A stretch of DNA of 46,639 nt from an uncultured Oligella sp. (GTDB lineage Bacteria > Pseudomonadota > Gammaproteobacteria > Burkholderiales > Burkholderiaceae_B), in NCBI GenBank assembly GCA_947632105.1, contig CANROD010000013.1, positions 1-46,639 on the forward strand, read 5' to 3'. Positions 8,272 through 18,049 of this stretch are shown one piece after another. The notes under the pieces were generated by a model. It was not told the origin of the DNA, searched no databases, and saw nothing but the letters and a program-made list of their open reading frames with translations. Both the position numbers and the translations under genes were made by a program. Position 1 is the first letter of the stretch; every line of letters starts with the position of its first letter.

Positions 8272-9232
8272 TTAAGCCACCATCATCACTTTTTGAACTG
8301 TTTTTATCTTTATTATGATCTGCAGAAACAGTAGATTCTTGCGGCATCTGCTCCCACATTGCCAACTCCTCTAAACTTCTGTCAACACTAACTGGACTGT
8401 CATTTTCCTCGACAAATGTAGCCCAAGCCTCATCACGAGCCTCACGCTCATCAGGGCTTAACTCTGGCGATTCCAAGGGTTCAAAAATCGGCCCATCGTA
8501 AATCCCTGTGACTGACTGTGTAGACTCCACTACCACCTCATCACTTTCTGATGTAGACCATCTTTGCTGAACCACATCAGCTGCACTCGCCACTGCCTCA
8601 TCCTTTACATCAGGATAAATCGGTGATTCTGCCACAGTTGGTCGAACCGGAGCCTTTGGCGCTACAGGCTCAAAAGAAGCTGATGGACTAGTTGAAAAGC
8701 TCTGCGATGGCTCTTTATTTTCAGTAACAGCGGTGACAACCGCGTCAGCCTCGGAAACTGCTCCTGCAACCGTAGCCACTGCTGCCTTAGTTGCAGAATC
8801 AGTTGACTTTACTGCCGCAGATTCAGAGGCTTTGCCTAAAGGCTTTGAAATAGACTTATCAATCTTTAATTCACTTAAATCTGGTAGCGGATTAAGTTCG
8901 CTCTTAAGCTGCTTTTCTATACCGGAAACCTCAGACTTAACTGCATCTAAAGGATTACTTATTTTCTTTAAAGGATCGGCTATTGAAGAGATCTCTCCTT
9001 CTACTGATGACTTAACCTGAGTCACATTTGAGGCAACATCATCCTTAAACTTCTTAAGGTCCTCAACATGCATTTCACGCTCTATATCACTCTTGATATC
9101 ATTAACATAGCGTTGCGCACGCCCCACCAACAAACCTAGCGCCCTTGCCGTTTTAGGCAGGCGCTCAGGACCAATAACTATTAAAGCGACTAACGCAATA
9201 ACAAATATTTCGGAAAGACTTAGACCAAACAT
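8264..9232 (-). CDS. tatB: Sec-independent protein translocase TatB, unusually long
   Basis: The first 60 residues are a clear TatB: a single membrane helix (SLSEIFVIALVALIVIGPER), the GPERLP hinge and an amphipathic helix (ARALGLLVGRAQRYVND). TatB pairs with TatC for signal-peptide recognition. The protein has 322 residues, whereas many TatB proteins have about 150-200. The extra length is an Ala/Ser/Val/Glu-rich, apparently disordered cytoplasmic tail with Pro-rich patches. I see no second domain in it. It lies 32 nt after tatA and overlaps tatC. Confidence 0.94.
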   Translation of the reverse strand: MFGLSLSEIFVIALVALIVIGPERLPKTARALGLLVGRAQRYVNDIKSDIEREMHVEDLKKFKDDVASNVTQVKSSVEGEISSIADPLKKISNPLDAVKSEVSGIEKQLKSELNPLPDLSELKIDKSISKPLGKASESAAVKSTDSATKAAVATVAGAVSEADAVVTAVTENKEPSQSFSTSPSASFEPVAPKAPVRPTVAESPIYPDVKDEAVASAADVVQQRWSTSESDEVVVESTQSVTGIYDGPIFEPLESPELSPDEREARDEAWATFVEENDSPVSVDRSLEELAMWEQMPQESTVSADHNKDKNSSKSDDGGLNV

Positions 9233-9264
9233 ATTACCCTAATACTACCTATCACTCGAAGCGC

Positions 9265-9528
9265 TTAAGCAGTTGGATTATTCTTATCCTTAACCTCTTT
9301 AAACTCGGCATCTTGAACATCACCAGCCTTCACAGCCTTAACTTCAGTATCTTCTGCACTTGTTTTCTGAGTAGTTGTCGCATCATCCTCAGCGTCACCT
9401 ATCCCCTTTTTAAAACCTTTAACTGCTGAACCTAAGTCCTCCCCCACATTACGGAGCTTCTTGGTACCAAAGACTAAAGCAACAACAACTAAAACGATCA
9501 ACCAATGCCAAATACTTAATGAACCCAT
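9265..9528 (-). CDS. tatA: Sec-independent protein translocase TatA
   Basis: This 87-residue TatA shows one N-terminal membrane helix ([17 protein letters not shown]), the conserved [14 protein letters not shown] hinge and amphipathic helix with FKKG, and a short charged tail. TatA oligomers are thought to form the transient translocation path. It is the first tat gene, 85 nt after hisE on the same strand, so the tat genes probably share the his transcript or have a promoter in that short gap. Confidence 0.96.
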   Translation of the reverse strand: MGSLSIWHWLIVLVVVALVFGTKKLRNVGEDLGSAVKGFKKGIGDAEDDATTTQKTSAEDTEVKAVKAGDVQDAEFKEVKDKNNPTA

Positions 9529-9613
9529 CTAATTCTCCTAAAGAATTTTGTAATTACTAGCAAAAAATAATAATTTAATACTTACACTCATAGATGATAT
9601 AAATCACCTATGC

Positions 9614-9964
9614 TTACTCACTGCGTGAGGATTTTTCTACTAAGCCAGATAAACCCTCACGTCGCGCTAACTCATGTAATACCTGCTCAGGCTTAATATC
9701 ATAATAAGTTAAAGCCACTAAACTATGAAACCATAAATCTGCAGTCTCATAAATGATTTGCTCACGATCTGCATCTTTACAAGCCATTATTAGCTCAGCA
9801 CTTTCCTCTGCAATTTTTTTTAAAAAAGCCTCTTCGCCTTTATGGTAAAGCTTAGCTACGTAAGAGCTGCTCGGGTCACCACCATTCGCGGGCAAACGAC
9901 TCGCAAGCACCTGTTCTAAATGCTCTAGAATATGTATTTTATCAAGACCTTGTTGCTGTGACAT
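9614..9964 (-). CDS. hisE: Phosphoribosyl-ATP pyrophosphatase HisE
   Basis: HisE hydrolyses phosphoribosyl-ATP to phosphoribosyl-AMP, the second step of histidine synthesis. The 116-residue sequence has the all-alpha MazG-like fold signature with [20 protein letters not shown] and the acidic [13 protein letters not shown] helix, which bind Mg2+. It is separate from HisI here, as is usual in betaproteobacteria, and follows hisI after 15 nt. Confidence 0.96.
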   Translation of the reverse strand: MSQQQGLDKIHILEHLEQVLASRLPANGGDPSSSYVAKLYHKGEEAFLKKIAEESAELIMACKDADREQIIYETADLWFHSLVALTYYDIKPEQVLHELARREGLSGLVEKSSRSE

Positions 9965-9979
9965 TTAATACCTCGTGAA

Positions 9980-10381
9980 CTACACTGATTTATATATTGT
10001 CGCCGGTTCGACTAATACAGGATCAATATCCTGCCAATCTTGCTTGCCCCGTTCATCTGTCACCAACAGTTTATAAAAACAACTTTCGCGACCTGTATGA
10101 CAAGCAACCCCACCAACTTGCTCAACCTTAAGCAAAATCACATCAGCATCACAATCCAAATAAATATCATGCACTATCTGTGTGTGCCCTGAACTCTCAC
10201 CCTTACGCCATAACTTCTTGCGCGAACGCGACCAGTAGACACCACGCTTAGTGTCTACTGTTTCGACTAAGGCCTCATGATTCATCCAAGCGACCATTAG
10301 CACTCGTTCAGTTTGCCAATCCTGTGCAACAACAGGAATTAAGCCTTGATCGTTAAAGTTGACCTGCGTAATCCACTGCAT
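9980..10381 (-). CDS. hisI: Phosphoribosyl-AMP cyclohydrolase HisI
   Basis: HisI opens the adenine ring of phosphoribosyl-AMP, the third step of histidine synthesis. Signature sequences are MVAWMNHEALVETVDT, YWSRSRKKLWRKGESSGH, and DCDADVILLKVEQ followed by GVACHTGRESCFY, where the Asp residues and three Cys bind Mg2+ and Zn2+. At 133 residues it is a stand-alone form. Its ATG follows the hisF stop directly, with no intervening base. Confidence 0.96.
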   Translation of the reverse strand: MQWITQVNFNDQGLIPVVAQDWQTERVLMVAWMNHEALVETVDTKRGVYWSRSRKKLWRKGESSGHTQIVHDIYLDCDADVILLKVEQVGGVACHTGRESCFYKLLVTDERGKQDWQDIDPVLVEPATIYKSV

Positions 10382-11185
10382 TTAGCTCATCCTGACAGAG
10401 ATACCTTGATCGTTCATAAACTTTTTACACTCTTCAATGCTATAGTCGCCAAAGTGAAAAATACTCGCCGCTAAAACAGCACTAGCACCACCAACAGTAA
10501 TACCATCAGCCATATGCTGCAGATTACCAACACCACCAGAAGCGATAACTGGGATACTGACAGCATCACTAATAGCACGCGTTAACTCCAAGTCAAAACC
10601 ATCCTTGGTGCCATCTCTATCCATGCTAGTCACTAAAATCTCGCCAACACCATAATCAGCCATTTTACGGGACCATTCAATCGGGTCTAAACCAGTACCT
10701 GTGCGCCCACCATGGGAGTAAACCTCCCATCGTAAAGACTCACCCTCTGCACTAACCCGACGTGCGTCTATTGCCACCATAATACGCTCTGAACCAAAAC
10801 GATCAGCAGCCTCACGAATTAACTCAGGATTAGCAATCGCCGCGCTACCGATTGACACCTTAGACGCACCAACATCCAAAAGACGTTGAACATCGTCCAA
10901 ACTACGAACACCGCCACCAACGATTAAGGGAATAGAAATCACTGCCGCTGTCTGCTCAATAATTGGTAAAATCAAATCGCGGTCTTCGCTAGTTGCAGTG
11001 ATATCTAAAAATGTCAGTTCATCAGCACCCTGCTCACTATAACGCTTAGCGATTTCAACTGGATCACCTGCATCGCGCAGATCAACGAAATTTACGCCCT
11101 TGACAACACGACCACCGTTAACATCCAAGCATGGGATGATTCGCTTATAAGAACTGGATTGTTGGCTACTGTGGTCGTGCGGCAT
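10382..11185 (-). CDS. hisF: Imidazole glycerol phosphate synthase subunit HisF
   Basis: HisF is the cyclase subunit of IGP synthase, a TIM barrel that normally receives ammonia from the HisH glutaminase. It has the family start [20 protein letters not shown], catalytic Asp candidates in that CLD and in VTSMDRDGT, and phosphate-binding VGGGVRS and VIASGGVGN. Residues 1-13 are a short extra extension. The ATG overlaps the hisA stop by one base (TAATG). Its partner gene hisH is not in this operon, so HisF either uses a HisH encoded elsewhere or free ammonia. Confidence 0.97.
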   Translation of the reverse strand: MPHDHSSQQSSSYKRIIPCLDVNGGRVVKGVNFVDLRDAGDPVEIAKRYSEQGADELTFLDITATSEDRDLILPIIEQTAAVISIPLIVGGGVRSLDDVQRLLDVGASKVSIGSAAIANPELIREAADRFGSERIMVAIDARRVSAEGESLRWEVYSHGGRTGTGLDPIEWSRKMADYGVGEILVTSMDRDGTKDGFDLELTRAISDAVSIPVIASGGVGNLQHMADGITVGGASAVLAASIFHFGDYSIEECKKFMNDQGISVRMS

Positions 11186-11943
11186 TATAGCTGCTCCTCT
11201 ATGTCATCAAAATAATCGTCAACATAATCTAAGGCCTCTTCAAAATTTAGAGTACCCTCGTAAATGCTACGCCCTAAAATCGTACCCTCGACACCCTCGT
11301 CGACTACTTTACAAAGTGCCTCGATGTCTCGTAAATCAGTGACACCACCGGATGCGATGACTGGTATGCGGATAGCTTGTGCTAGACGGACTGTCGCCTC
11401 AATATTGACACCACTCAACATGCCGTCTCGACCAATATCTGTATAGATAATTGATTCTACACCCAAGTCCTCACAGCGCTTAGCCATCTCGATAACGTCA
11501 ATTTTAGTTACCTTGGCCCAACCGTCTGTAGCTACCTTGCCATCCTTGGCATCTAGACCTACGATAATATGACCATTAAATGCACTGCAAGCATCCTGTA
11601 GGAAACCTGGGTCTTTGACCGCAGCAGTACCAATAATAACGTAATCCATACCAAGGTCTAAGTAGCGCTCAATAGTCTCAAGATCACGAATACCACCACC
11701 GATTTGCACCGGTATCTCGTGATCAATGATTTTTAGAATAGACTCGATGGCCTCTTGGTTCTTAGGACGTCCTGCAAAAGCGCCATTTAAATCAACTAGA
11801 TGCAAACGCTCTGCACCACGTTTTAGCCAACTTTCGGCCATAGTGCTTGGATTATCAGAGAAAACAGTAGTGTCATTAAGATCACCCTGTCTGAGACGGA
11901 CACACTGACCGTCTTTTAAGTCGATGGCTGGGATCAGCAGCAT
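11185..11943 (-). CDS. hisA: Phosphoribosylformimino-AICAR-P isomerase HisA
   Basis: HisA is the (beta-alpha)8 isomerase that makes PRFAR from ProFAR in histidine synthesis. It shows the family start [16 protein letters not shown] with the catalytic Asp in [16 protein letters not shown], and [11 protein letters not shown] with the second catalytic Asp. I choose the ATG at 11943 (252 residues) because homology begins there; the ribosome site in front is poor. A GTG at 12000 with GGGG just upstream could add 19 residues that do not resemble the family. About 250 nt without a gene separate it from hisB, where hisH would be expected. Confidence 0.93.
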   Translation of the reverse strand: MLLIPAIDLKDGQCVRLRQGDLNDTTVFSDNPSTMAESWLKRGAERLHLVDLNGAFAGRPKNQEAIESILKIIDHEIPVQIGGGIRDLETIERYLDLGMDYVIIGTAAVKDPGFLQDACSAFNGHIIVGLDAKDGKVATDGWAKVTKIDVIEMAKRCEDLGVESIIYTDIGRDGMLSGVNIEATVRLAQAIRIPVIASGGVTDLRDIEALCKVVDEGVEGTILGRSIYEGTLNFEEALDYVDDYFDDIEEQL

Positions 11944-12072
11944 GATATTACAGATAAATAATTTAAATTTAAATAAAATAGTAGCGAATACTCTATCCAC
12001 TACCCCGTAAATAGTATTTATACCTTATTTTTAATCCTTTGGATTAATAATAACGGTCATGAATACAATTAA

Positions 12073-12100
12073 TTTATACAAGCTCAACAATCATTGTCAT
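12073..12100 (-). promoter_or_regulatory. Candidate internal promoter for hisAFIE-tatABC
   Basis: On the minus strand ATGACA (12100..12095), a 16-nt spacer and TATAAA (12078..12073) give five of six matches in each hexamer. It lies in the hisB-hisA gap. Downstream of it, a 7-bp palindromic hairpin (12031-12047, loop of three) sits in the would-be leader; it lacks a following T-run on the minus strand, so it is not a terminator for this operon. Confidence 0.4.
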
Positions 12101-12195
12101 TTTGTCGTTACGAGCCTACGAAAAGACCTGTTAAAGATAAACAAAGTGCTCACAAAATAAGTGCCTTGAGTTAACAGAATTGCTAAAACTTACAA

Positions 12196-12783
12196 CTAGA
12201 GCACACCCTTAGTAGAAGGAATAACACCTACCATGCGCGGGTCCTCAGCTAAAGCCATACGCAATGCACGTCCAAAGGCCTTAAACACAGTCTCAGCTTG
12301 GTGATGTGAGTTAATACCCTTCAGATTATCAATATGTATGGTTACTGCAGCATGATTTACAAAGCCTTGAAAAAACTCCTGAAACAAATCCACATCAAAA
12401 CGACCGATTAAAGCACGAGTAAAAGGAATGTTATAGTGCAAGCCTGGACGACCTGAAAAATCGATAACCACTCTGGATAGAGCCTCATCTAATGGTACGT
12501 ACGAGTGACCGTAACGGACGATACCTTTTTTATCACCTACAGCCTTTGCAAAGGCCTGACCTAAGGTGATACCTACATCCTCAACCGAATGATGATCATC
12601 AATATGAGTATCACCATCACAGTACACCTCTAAATCGATTAAACCGTGACGAGCAATTTGATCTAACATATGGTCTAAAAAAGGCACACCCGTATTAATG
12701 TCTTGCTCACCAGTACCATCCAGATTGATCGCTACACGGATCTTGGTTTCCTGGGTATTACGACTAACCTCAGCAGTACGCAT
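12196..12783 (-). CDS. hisB: Imidazoleglycerol-phosphate dehydratase HisB
   Basis: This 195-residue monofunctional dehydratase removes water from IGP to form imidazole acetol phosphate. Metal-binding histidines are visible in [38 protein letters not shown] and [16 protein letters not shown]. There is no fused histidinol phosphatase domain, unlike the E. coli HisB, so phosphatase activity must come from another protein. It follows hisD after 20 nt; hisC, which often sits between these two genes in related bacteria, is absent. Confidence 0.97.
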   Translation of the reverse strand: MRTAEVSRNTQETKIRVAINLDGTGEQDINTGVPFLDHMLDQIARHGLIDLEVYCDGDTHIDDHHSVEDVGITLGQAFAKAVGDKKGIVRYGHSYVPLDEALSRVVIDFSGRPGLHYNIPFTRALIGRFDVDLFQEFFQGFVNHAAVTIHIDNLKGINSHHQAETVFKAFGRALRMALAEDPRMVGVIPSTKGVL

Positions 12784-12803
12784 TGTAATTCCTCAAAATG
12801 ATA

Positions 12804-14105
12804 TTAATTCTTATAACGATATTCTGCACTTCTAGCATGAGCTTGTAGGCCCTCACCATAAGCTAAAGTGCTGGCAACTTCCCCTAAAGTGGCAGCACCA
12901 GTCTTTGAGACATTGATTAAGCTTGAACGCTTTTCAAAGTCATACACACCTAAAGGCGATGAAAAACGTGCAGTACGTGACGTAGGCAGCACGTGGTTAG
13001 TACCTGCACAGTAATCACCTAAAGCCTCGGAACTATAGGGGCCAATAAAGATAGCACCGGCATGGCGAATCTGCTCAACCAGTGGCTGTGCATCTTTGAC
13101 TGAGATTTCTAAATGCTCTGCTGCAATGTGATTAGCAATTTCACAAGCTTCATCCAAGTCTTTGACTTGAATCAATGCACCGCGATTAGCTAAACTAGTA
13201 GAGATAATGTCCTTACGTGGCATCTCTGTTAACTGTCTTTTAACTGAGGCTTCAACCTCCGCTAAATACTCTGCATCAGGACAAAGCAAAATAGCTTGAG
13301 CTAATTCATCGTGCTCAGCCTGTGAAAACAAATCCATCGCAATCCAATCAGCAGGCGTTGAACCATCACAGATAATCAAAATCTCGCTTGGCCCTGCAAT
13401 CATATCAATACCTACGACCCCAAACACTCGACGTTTAGCCTCAGCAACATAGGCATTACCTGGGCCAACAATCTTATCGACCTGAGCAATGCTCTCTGTG
13501 CCATAAGCTAAGGCAGCAACCGCTTGCGCACCACCAATAGTTAGAACACGATCTACTCCCGCAACCGCAGCGGCTGCAAGAACAATAGGGTTCTGCTCAC
13601 CGCCTGGCGTAGGCGTTACCATTACGATCTCTTTGACTCCGGCAACCTTAGCAGGAATAGCATTCATCAATACTGATGAAGGATAGGCTGCCTTACCACC
13701 AGGCACATAAAGACCGACCCGATCCATCGGGGTAATTTTGACCCCTAGAACCGTACCATCCTCTTCCTCATAGGTCCAACCTTGGCTTTTTTGACGCTCA
13801 TGATAGGCACGAATACGCGTTGCGGCCTTATTCAAAGCCTCACGCTGCGCTACTGGCAACGCAGCAAGCGCAGCATAACAGGCTTCTTTAGACACCTCTA
13901 GCTCTGCAATACTCTCTGCTTCAACCCCATCAAATTTGCGACTATACTCAACCACCGCTACATCACCACGCTGACGCACACTCGCTAGAATTTCACTCAC
14001 GGCAGACTCAATTTGAGAGTCTTGAGTTTCATCGAAGGCCAATAACTCGGCTAATTGCTCAGCAAAGCCTTGTTGACTAGAATTTAAACGATTGATCACA
14101 GACAT
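12804..14105 (-). CDS. hisD: Histidinol dehydrogenase HisD
   Basis: HisD oxidises L-histidinol to L-histidine with NAD+, the last two steps of the pathway. The 433-residue length is typical. Signatures include [50 protein letters not shown] and [11 protein letters not shown], which contains the catalytic Glu-His pair; zinc ligands are expected from the SQAEHDE region and the C-terminal part. It starts 3 nt after the hisG stop. Confidence 0.97.
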   Translation of the reverse strand: MSVINRLNSSQQGFAEQLAELLAFDETQDSQIESAVSEILASVRQRGDVAVVEYSRKFDGVEAESIAELEVSKEACYAALAALPVAQREALNKAATRIRAYHERQKSQGWTYEEEDGTVLGVKITPMDRVGLYVPGGKAAYPSSVLMNAIPAKVAGVKEIVMVTPTPGGEQNPIVLAAAAVAGVDRVLTIGGAQAVAALAYGTESIAQVDKIVGPGNAYVAEAKRRVFGVVGIDMIAGPSEILIICDGSTPADWIAMDLFSQAEHDELAQAILLCPDAEYLAEVEASVKRQLTEMPRKDIISTSLANRGALIQVKDLDEACEIANHIAAEHLEISVKDAQPLVEQIRHAGAIFIGPYSSEALGDYCAGTNHVLPTSRTARFSSPLGVYDFEKRSSLINVSKTGAATLGEVASTLAYGEGLQAHARSAEYRYKN

Positions 14106-14108
14106 AAA

Positions 14109-14762
14109 CTACTCCAAGGTGGCCTTTGCAAAGGCATCAAGAAACGGTTGCAAACGTTTACTACGAGTTTTTAAGGCGGCTTGATTGACGATTAAACGCG
14201 AAGAAACCGGCATCACATCTTCAACATCAACTAGACCATTCGCACGTAGAGTACCGCCCGTGGAAACCACATCAACAATTGCATCAGCCAAATCGGTCAA
14301 CGGAGCCAACTCCATCGAACCATATAGTTTGATAATATCGACATGCACACCTTTTTTGGCAAAATGCTCACGGGCGATATTAACGTACTTAGTCGCTACC
14401 TTTAAACGACTACCTTGACGTACCGCCTTTTCGTAATCAAACCCCTGACGTACAGCAACAGCTAAACGACATTTGGCAATATTTAAGTCAATTGGTTGAT
14501 ACAAGCCACCTGCATGATCTTGACTATATTCATATAAAATATCTAAACCCGCTACGCCAAAGTCTGCAGCACCATACTGCACATAAGTCGGTACATCCGA
14601 CGCACGCACAATCAATATTTGTAAATTTGGGTCACTTGTCGGTAAAATCAACTTACGCGACGTGCTAGGGTTCTCTGTCACTTCAATACCTACCGCAGCT
14701 AAAAGCGGTAAAGTATCATCAAAAATACGTCCTTTGGAGAGAGCAAGCGTAAGCTTATCCAT
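14109..14762 (-). CDS. hisG: ATP phosphoribosyltransferase HisG, short form
   Basis: HisG condenses ATP with PRPP to start histidine synthesis and is the feedback-controlled step. At 217 residues it is the short form, which lacks the C-terminal regulatory domain and needs the HisZ protein, a histidyl-tRNA synthetase paralogue, for activity. No hisZ is in the window. The PRPP-binding loop is [15 protein letters not shown], and [16 protein letters not shown] is the usual start. It is 2 nt downstream of murA. Confidence 0.96.
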   Translation of the reverse strand: MDKLTLALSKGRIFDDTLPLLAAVGIEVTENPSTSRKLILPTSDPNLQILIVRASDVPTYVQYGAADFGVAGLDILYEYSQDHAGGLYQPIDLNIAKCRLAVAVRQGFDYEKAVRQGSRLKVATKYVNIAREHFAKKGVHVDIIKLYGSMELAPLTDLADAIVDVVSTGGTLRANGLVDVEDVMPVSSRLIVNQAALKTRSKRLQPFLDAFAKATLE

Positions 14763-14764
14763 GC

Positions 14765-16024
14765 TTAATTTATCCTTTCAATATCTGCGCCCACGGCACT
14801 GAGCTTTTCTTCCATATTGACATAACCACGATCAAGGTGATAAATCCTGTCAATAATTGTTTCGCCCTCGGCGACTAGGCCTGCAATCACTAAACTAGCT
14901 GAGGCACGAAGGTCTGTCGCCATCACGATTGCCCCCGAGAGCTTACTCACTCCATTAATTACAGCGGTAGGCCCATCAAGTAAAATATTTGCATTTAACC
15001 GCAACAGCTCCGAAACATGCATAAAGCGGTTTTCGAAAATATTTTCGACAATGACCCCAGTACCCTCAGCAACGACATTCATAGCCATCATCTGCGCCTG
15101 CATATCCGTTGGAAAACCGGGGTGCTCAGCCGTACGGAAACTGACAGCGTTAGGCCTTGTAACCATTTTAGCGCGAATCCAGTCATCACCAAGGTCAATG
15201 TGCAACCCAGCTTCTTCTAATTTACCTAAAGTAGCACCCATGGTCGCTGGAGCCACATTGCGTAACACTATCTCACCACCAGTTGCGGCGACCGCGCATA
15301 AAAAAGTACCTGCCTCAATCCGATCAGCCACAATCGAGTAATCAGTCCCGTGCAAACGATCTACACCCTCGATCTCAATCCTATCTGTCCCATGACCAGT
15401 AATTTTGGCACCCATAGAAATTAGAATATTGGCCAGATCAACAACCTCAGGTTCACGCGCTGCATTTTCTAATATCGTCTTACCATTAGCTAAAACAGCA
15501 GTCAGCAGGAACTGCTCCGTTCCACCTACAGTCACCATATCAGTGTGAATTGAAGCACCCTTCAAACCACCGTCATCGACTGTGCCAACCACATAACCAT
15601 GCTCGACCTCTATCTGAGCACCGATTTCCTTTAAGCCCTTAAGGTGCTGATCAACAGGTCGTGAACCGATAGCACACCCACCTGGCAAACTAACCTTAGC
15701 TTGACCAATACGAGCTAATAATGGTCCTAAAACCAAAATAGACGCACGCATCGTGCTAACTAGCTCATAAGGAGCCTCATGAGAGGTTACCTCCTTGGTC
15801 TGTAAGCGCAGCACGTCTTCAGCCAACCATTCTGCCTCGACACCAAGCTGCTGGAGCACAGCAACCATCGTTTCTACGTCCTTTAAACGAGGAACATTAC
15901 GCAACACAACTGGCTCATCAGTCAATAAAGTCGCGCATAAAATAGGGAGTGCAGCATTTTTAGCGCCAGAGACGACAATCTCACCGTGCAACGGTTTGCC
16001 GCCAACAATCTTCAGCTTAGCCAT
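14765..16024 (-). CDS. murA: UDP-N-acetylglucosamine 1-carboxyvinyltransferase MurA
   Basis: MurA transfers enolpyruvate from PEP to UDP-GlcNAc, the first committed step of peptidoglycan synthesis. The catalytic Cys is in [16 protein letters not shown], so the enzyme should be fosfomycin-sensitive in the usual way. Other features are [15 protein letters not shown] with the substrate-binding Lys-Asn and [13 protein letters not shown]-like [11 protein letters not shown] take the ATG at 16024 (419 residues, MAKLKIVGG); an upstream TTG would add three residues. The ATG overlaps the ibaG stop by 8 nt (ATGGCTAA). The mla-ibaG-murA order is widespread in proteobacteria. Confidence 0.97.
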   Translation of the reverse strand: MAKLKIVGGKPLHGEIVVSGAKNAALPILCATLLTDEPVVLRNVPRLKDVETMVAVLQQLGVEAEWLAEDVLRLQTKEVTSHEAPYELVSTMRASILVLGPLLARIGQAKVSLPGGCAIGSRPVDQHLKGLKEIGAQIEVEHGYVVGTVDDGGLKGASIHTDMVTVGGTEQFLLTAVLANGKTILENAAREPEVVDLANILISMGAKITGHGTDRIEIEGVDRLHGTDYSIVADRIEAGTFLCAVAATGGEIVLRNVAPATMGATLGKLEEAGLHIDLGDDWIRAKMVTRPNAVSFRTAEHPGFPTDMQAQMMAMNVVAEGTGVIVENIFENRFMHVSELLRLNANILLDGPTAVINGVSKLSGAIVMATDLRASASLVIAGLVAEGETIIDRIYHLDRGYVNMEEKLSAVGADIERIN

Positions 16025-16259
16025 TTTGCGCAAACTCTTCTGGTGTTAAAGTCTTCATAGATAGCGCATGAATCTCAGCCTTCATCCGATCTCCCAGTGC
16101 TGCATACACCAACTGATGACGTTGAATTAAGCGTTTGCCTGCAAAACTTGGGCTAACAATAATCGCTTGAAAATGAGAACCATCACCTACCACATGCACG
16201 TGCTCACAGGTCATATTGCTCTCGATATACTCTTTGATCTGATCTGGTGTAGGTAACAT
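16017..16259 (-). CDS. ibaG: BolA-family protein IbaG
   Basis: This 80-residue BolA-like protein has the conserved [17 protein letters not shown] and the helix-turn-helix-like [13 protein letters not shown] with the invariant His. BolA/IbaG proteins pair with monothiol glutaredoxins around a 2Fe-2S cluster and act in iron-sulfur handling and acid stress. The position directly before murA and after an mla cluster is that of E. coli ibaG. Confidence 0.92.
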   Translation of the reverse strand: MLPTPDQIKEYIESNMTCEHVHVVGDGSHFQAIIVSPSFAGKRLIQRHQLVYAALGDRMKAEIHALSMKTLTPEEFAQNG

Positions 16260-16286
16260 AGTGATAAAGCCCTTTAAATATAAAAA

Positions 16287-17159
16287 TTAACTTCTTAACT
16301 TATAACCGCTCACTATCAAACGTAAAGCGACTATTGAAATAAAAACAAAAACCCCACTCACCACGAGCAAACTCTGCCATGGTGAGGTGTCGGATACGCC
16401 AAAAAAGCCGTATCGCATCCCATCAATCATGTAAAAAACCGGATTCCATTGGGAAACTGCCTGCCAAAAAACTGGCAAAGAATGGGTCGAATAGAACACG
16501 CCCGACAAAAAGCTCAAAGGCATAATTAGAAAGTTTTGGAACACTGCCAATTGGTCAAATTTTTCAGCCCATAAGCCAGCAACCAACCCTAAAGTAGACA
16601 TAATACCGCAAGCCAATACCCCAAACACTAAAACCCACAAGACATTATAGGGCAGTACTATCCTAAAAAGCATTGAAAACAGCCATAGACAAATACCTAC
16701 CAGTAAACCTCGAGCTACTCCGCCAAGAACATAGGCCCCATAAAGCTCATAGGCAGACATCGGTGGCAACAAGATAAACACCAGGTTACCAGTAATTCTA
16801 CTTTGAATTAGTGAAGATGACGCATTAGCAAAAGCATTTTGCTGCATACTCATCATAATTAGCCCTGGTATCAAAAAGGCGACATAATCAATCACAACAC
16901 CAGAAGCAGGATAAGCTTGAACTCGTCCCTCCAGCACATGAGAAAACACTAACAAATATAACAAAGAAGTGACCACTGGTGCCAAAATTGTCTGTAGGGC
17001 GACACGCCAAAAACGGCGAAACTCCTTGCAAAGAAGTGTCGGAAACCCAGAGCCAAAGTCTTGATTACTGCGCAATCTCTGATAGGCATCACTGCCCATC
17101 ATATCCGCATGACCCTGAGTAGACAATTGCTGAGTTTGGCTGTTTATTTCATTATTCAT
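16287..17159 (-). CDS. ABC-2 type transporter permease (YadH-like)
   Basis: This is the membrane subunit of an ABC exporter. It has about six hydrophobic helices and an ABC-2 core containing GLIMMSMQQNAFANASSSLI and LSFLSGVFYSTHSLP near the C-terminal end. I choose the ATG at 17159 (290 residues) because GAGGTG lies just before it and the ATG overlaps the ATPase stop by 8 nt (ATGAATAA). The pair resembles E. coli YadG/YadH, whose substrate is not established. Its place between the mla genes and ibaG-murA suggests an envelope-related cargo, but that is inference. Confidence 0.88.
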   Translation of the reverse strand: MNNEINSQTQQLSTQGHADMMGSDAYQRLRSNQDFGSGFPTLLCKEFRRFWRVALQTILAPVVTSLLYLLVFSHVLEGRVQAYPASGVVIDYVAFLIPGLIMMSMQQNAFANASSSLIQSRITGNLVFILLPPMSAYELYGAYVLGGVARGLLVGICLWLFSMLFRIVLPYNVLWVLVFGVLACGIMSTLGLVAGLWAEKFDQLAVFQNFLIMPLSFLSGVFYSTHSLPVFWQAVSQWNPVFYMIDGMRYGFFGVSDTSPWQSLLVVSGVFVFISIVALRLIVSGYKLRS

Positions 17160-17946
17160 AGGACACCTCTTGCACTGGTACATACATCGCACGAGTAAAG
17201 GCGTCTTCTAAATTGGAGCCACCATATTGCGCTAAAATCGCCTCTGTTGTATCTAAGGCGATTAAGTTACCCCGCTTTAGGAAAGCCAAGCGATCACACA
17301 TGGACTCAGCCTCTTCTAAATAATGTGTTGTTAATAAAATCGTATGACCCTTCTTATTTAATCTTGAAATAAATTCCCAAAGACCACGGCGTAAGTCCAC
17401 ATCAACACCAGCAGTCGGTTCATCCAAAATAATAACTGGTGGACAATGCACTAATGCCTGAGCCACTAATACACGACGCTTCATACCACCCGACAAAGCA
17501 CGCATATTTTCTTCGGCCTTATCAGTTAAACCTAAGTTAAAAAGAATCTCATCAATCCAATCATCATTATTTCTGAGACCAAAATAACCCGACTGCAAAC
17601 GTAATGTTTCGCGAACCGTAAAAAAGGGGTCATAAACTAACTCTTGTGGCACTACACCCAATGCTCGCCGCGCCTGTCTAAACTCACTTTGCACGTCATA
17701 GCCCATGACTCTCGCAACACCGGAAGTAGGTTTTACCAAACCTGCCACTGTTGAAATTAACGTCGTCTTACCAGCACCATTAGGACCAAGAAGACCGAAA
17801 AACTCGCCCTCTTTTACCTCAAAAGAAACATCATTAAGCGCCCGAAAGCCATCCATCTCAACATCGCTGCCCAAAACACGGCGCCACATTGATATTTCTT
17901 TTGCATATATTTTTGAAACACACTCAAATTGAATTGCACTTGACAT
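17152..17946 (-). CDS. ABC transporter ATP-binding protein (YadG-like)
   Basis: This 264-residue ATPase has Walker A GPNGAGKTT (about residues 54-62), the Q-loop in GVVPQELVYDP, the signature LSGGMKRR, Walker B VIILDEPTAGVD and the switch His in LLTTHYLEEA. The type resembles CcmA/NatA/YadG exporters. It works with the overlapping permease gene downstream. A hairpin separates it from mlaC upstream, so it may be transcribed independently of the mla genes. Confidence 0.92.
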   Translation of the reverse strand: MSSAIQFECVSKIYAKEISMWRRVLGSDVEMDGFRALNDVSFEVKEGEFFGLLGPNGAGKTTLISTVAGLVKPTSGVARVMGYDVQSEFRQARRALGVVPQELVYDPFFTVRETLRLQSGYFGLRNNDDWIDEILFNLGLTDKAEENMRALSGGMKRRVLVAQALVHCPPVIILDEPTAGVDVDLRRGLWEFISRLNKKGHTILLTTHYLEEAESMCDRLAFLKRGNLIALDTTEAILAQYGGSNLEDAFTRAMYVPVQEVSYE

Positions 17947-17974
17947 GATTTTTTAGTTTCTTATAACGTAAGAA

Positions 17975-18005
17975 GTGAGGTTAAGCCAAAGTAGCCTAAC
18001 CTCAC
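17975..18005 (-). terminator. Hairpin after mlaC, possible terminator
   Basis: A perfect 9-bp inverted repeat, GTGAGGTTA (17975-17983) and TAACCTCAC (17997-18005), encloses a 13-nt loop between mlaC and the ABC ATPase gene. On the minus strand it is followed by only a mixed TTCTTA tail, so it may be a weak terminator or a processing hairpin. No mlaB fits in this 103-nt gap. Confidence 0.45.
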
Positions 18006-18049
18006 TCGAATAATTCTACTATCTTACTAGGATAGACTTATACAGTCAC

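Noticed and set aside
12001-12195. Remains of hisH in the hisB-hisA gap
   Set aside because: All three minus-strand frames were read; stops are frequent and no HisH motif (glutamine amidotransferase Cys, His or Glu) is recognisable. Position is suggestive, sequence is not.
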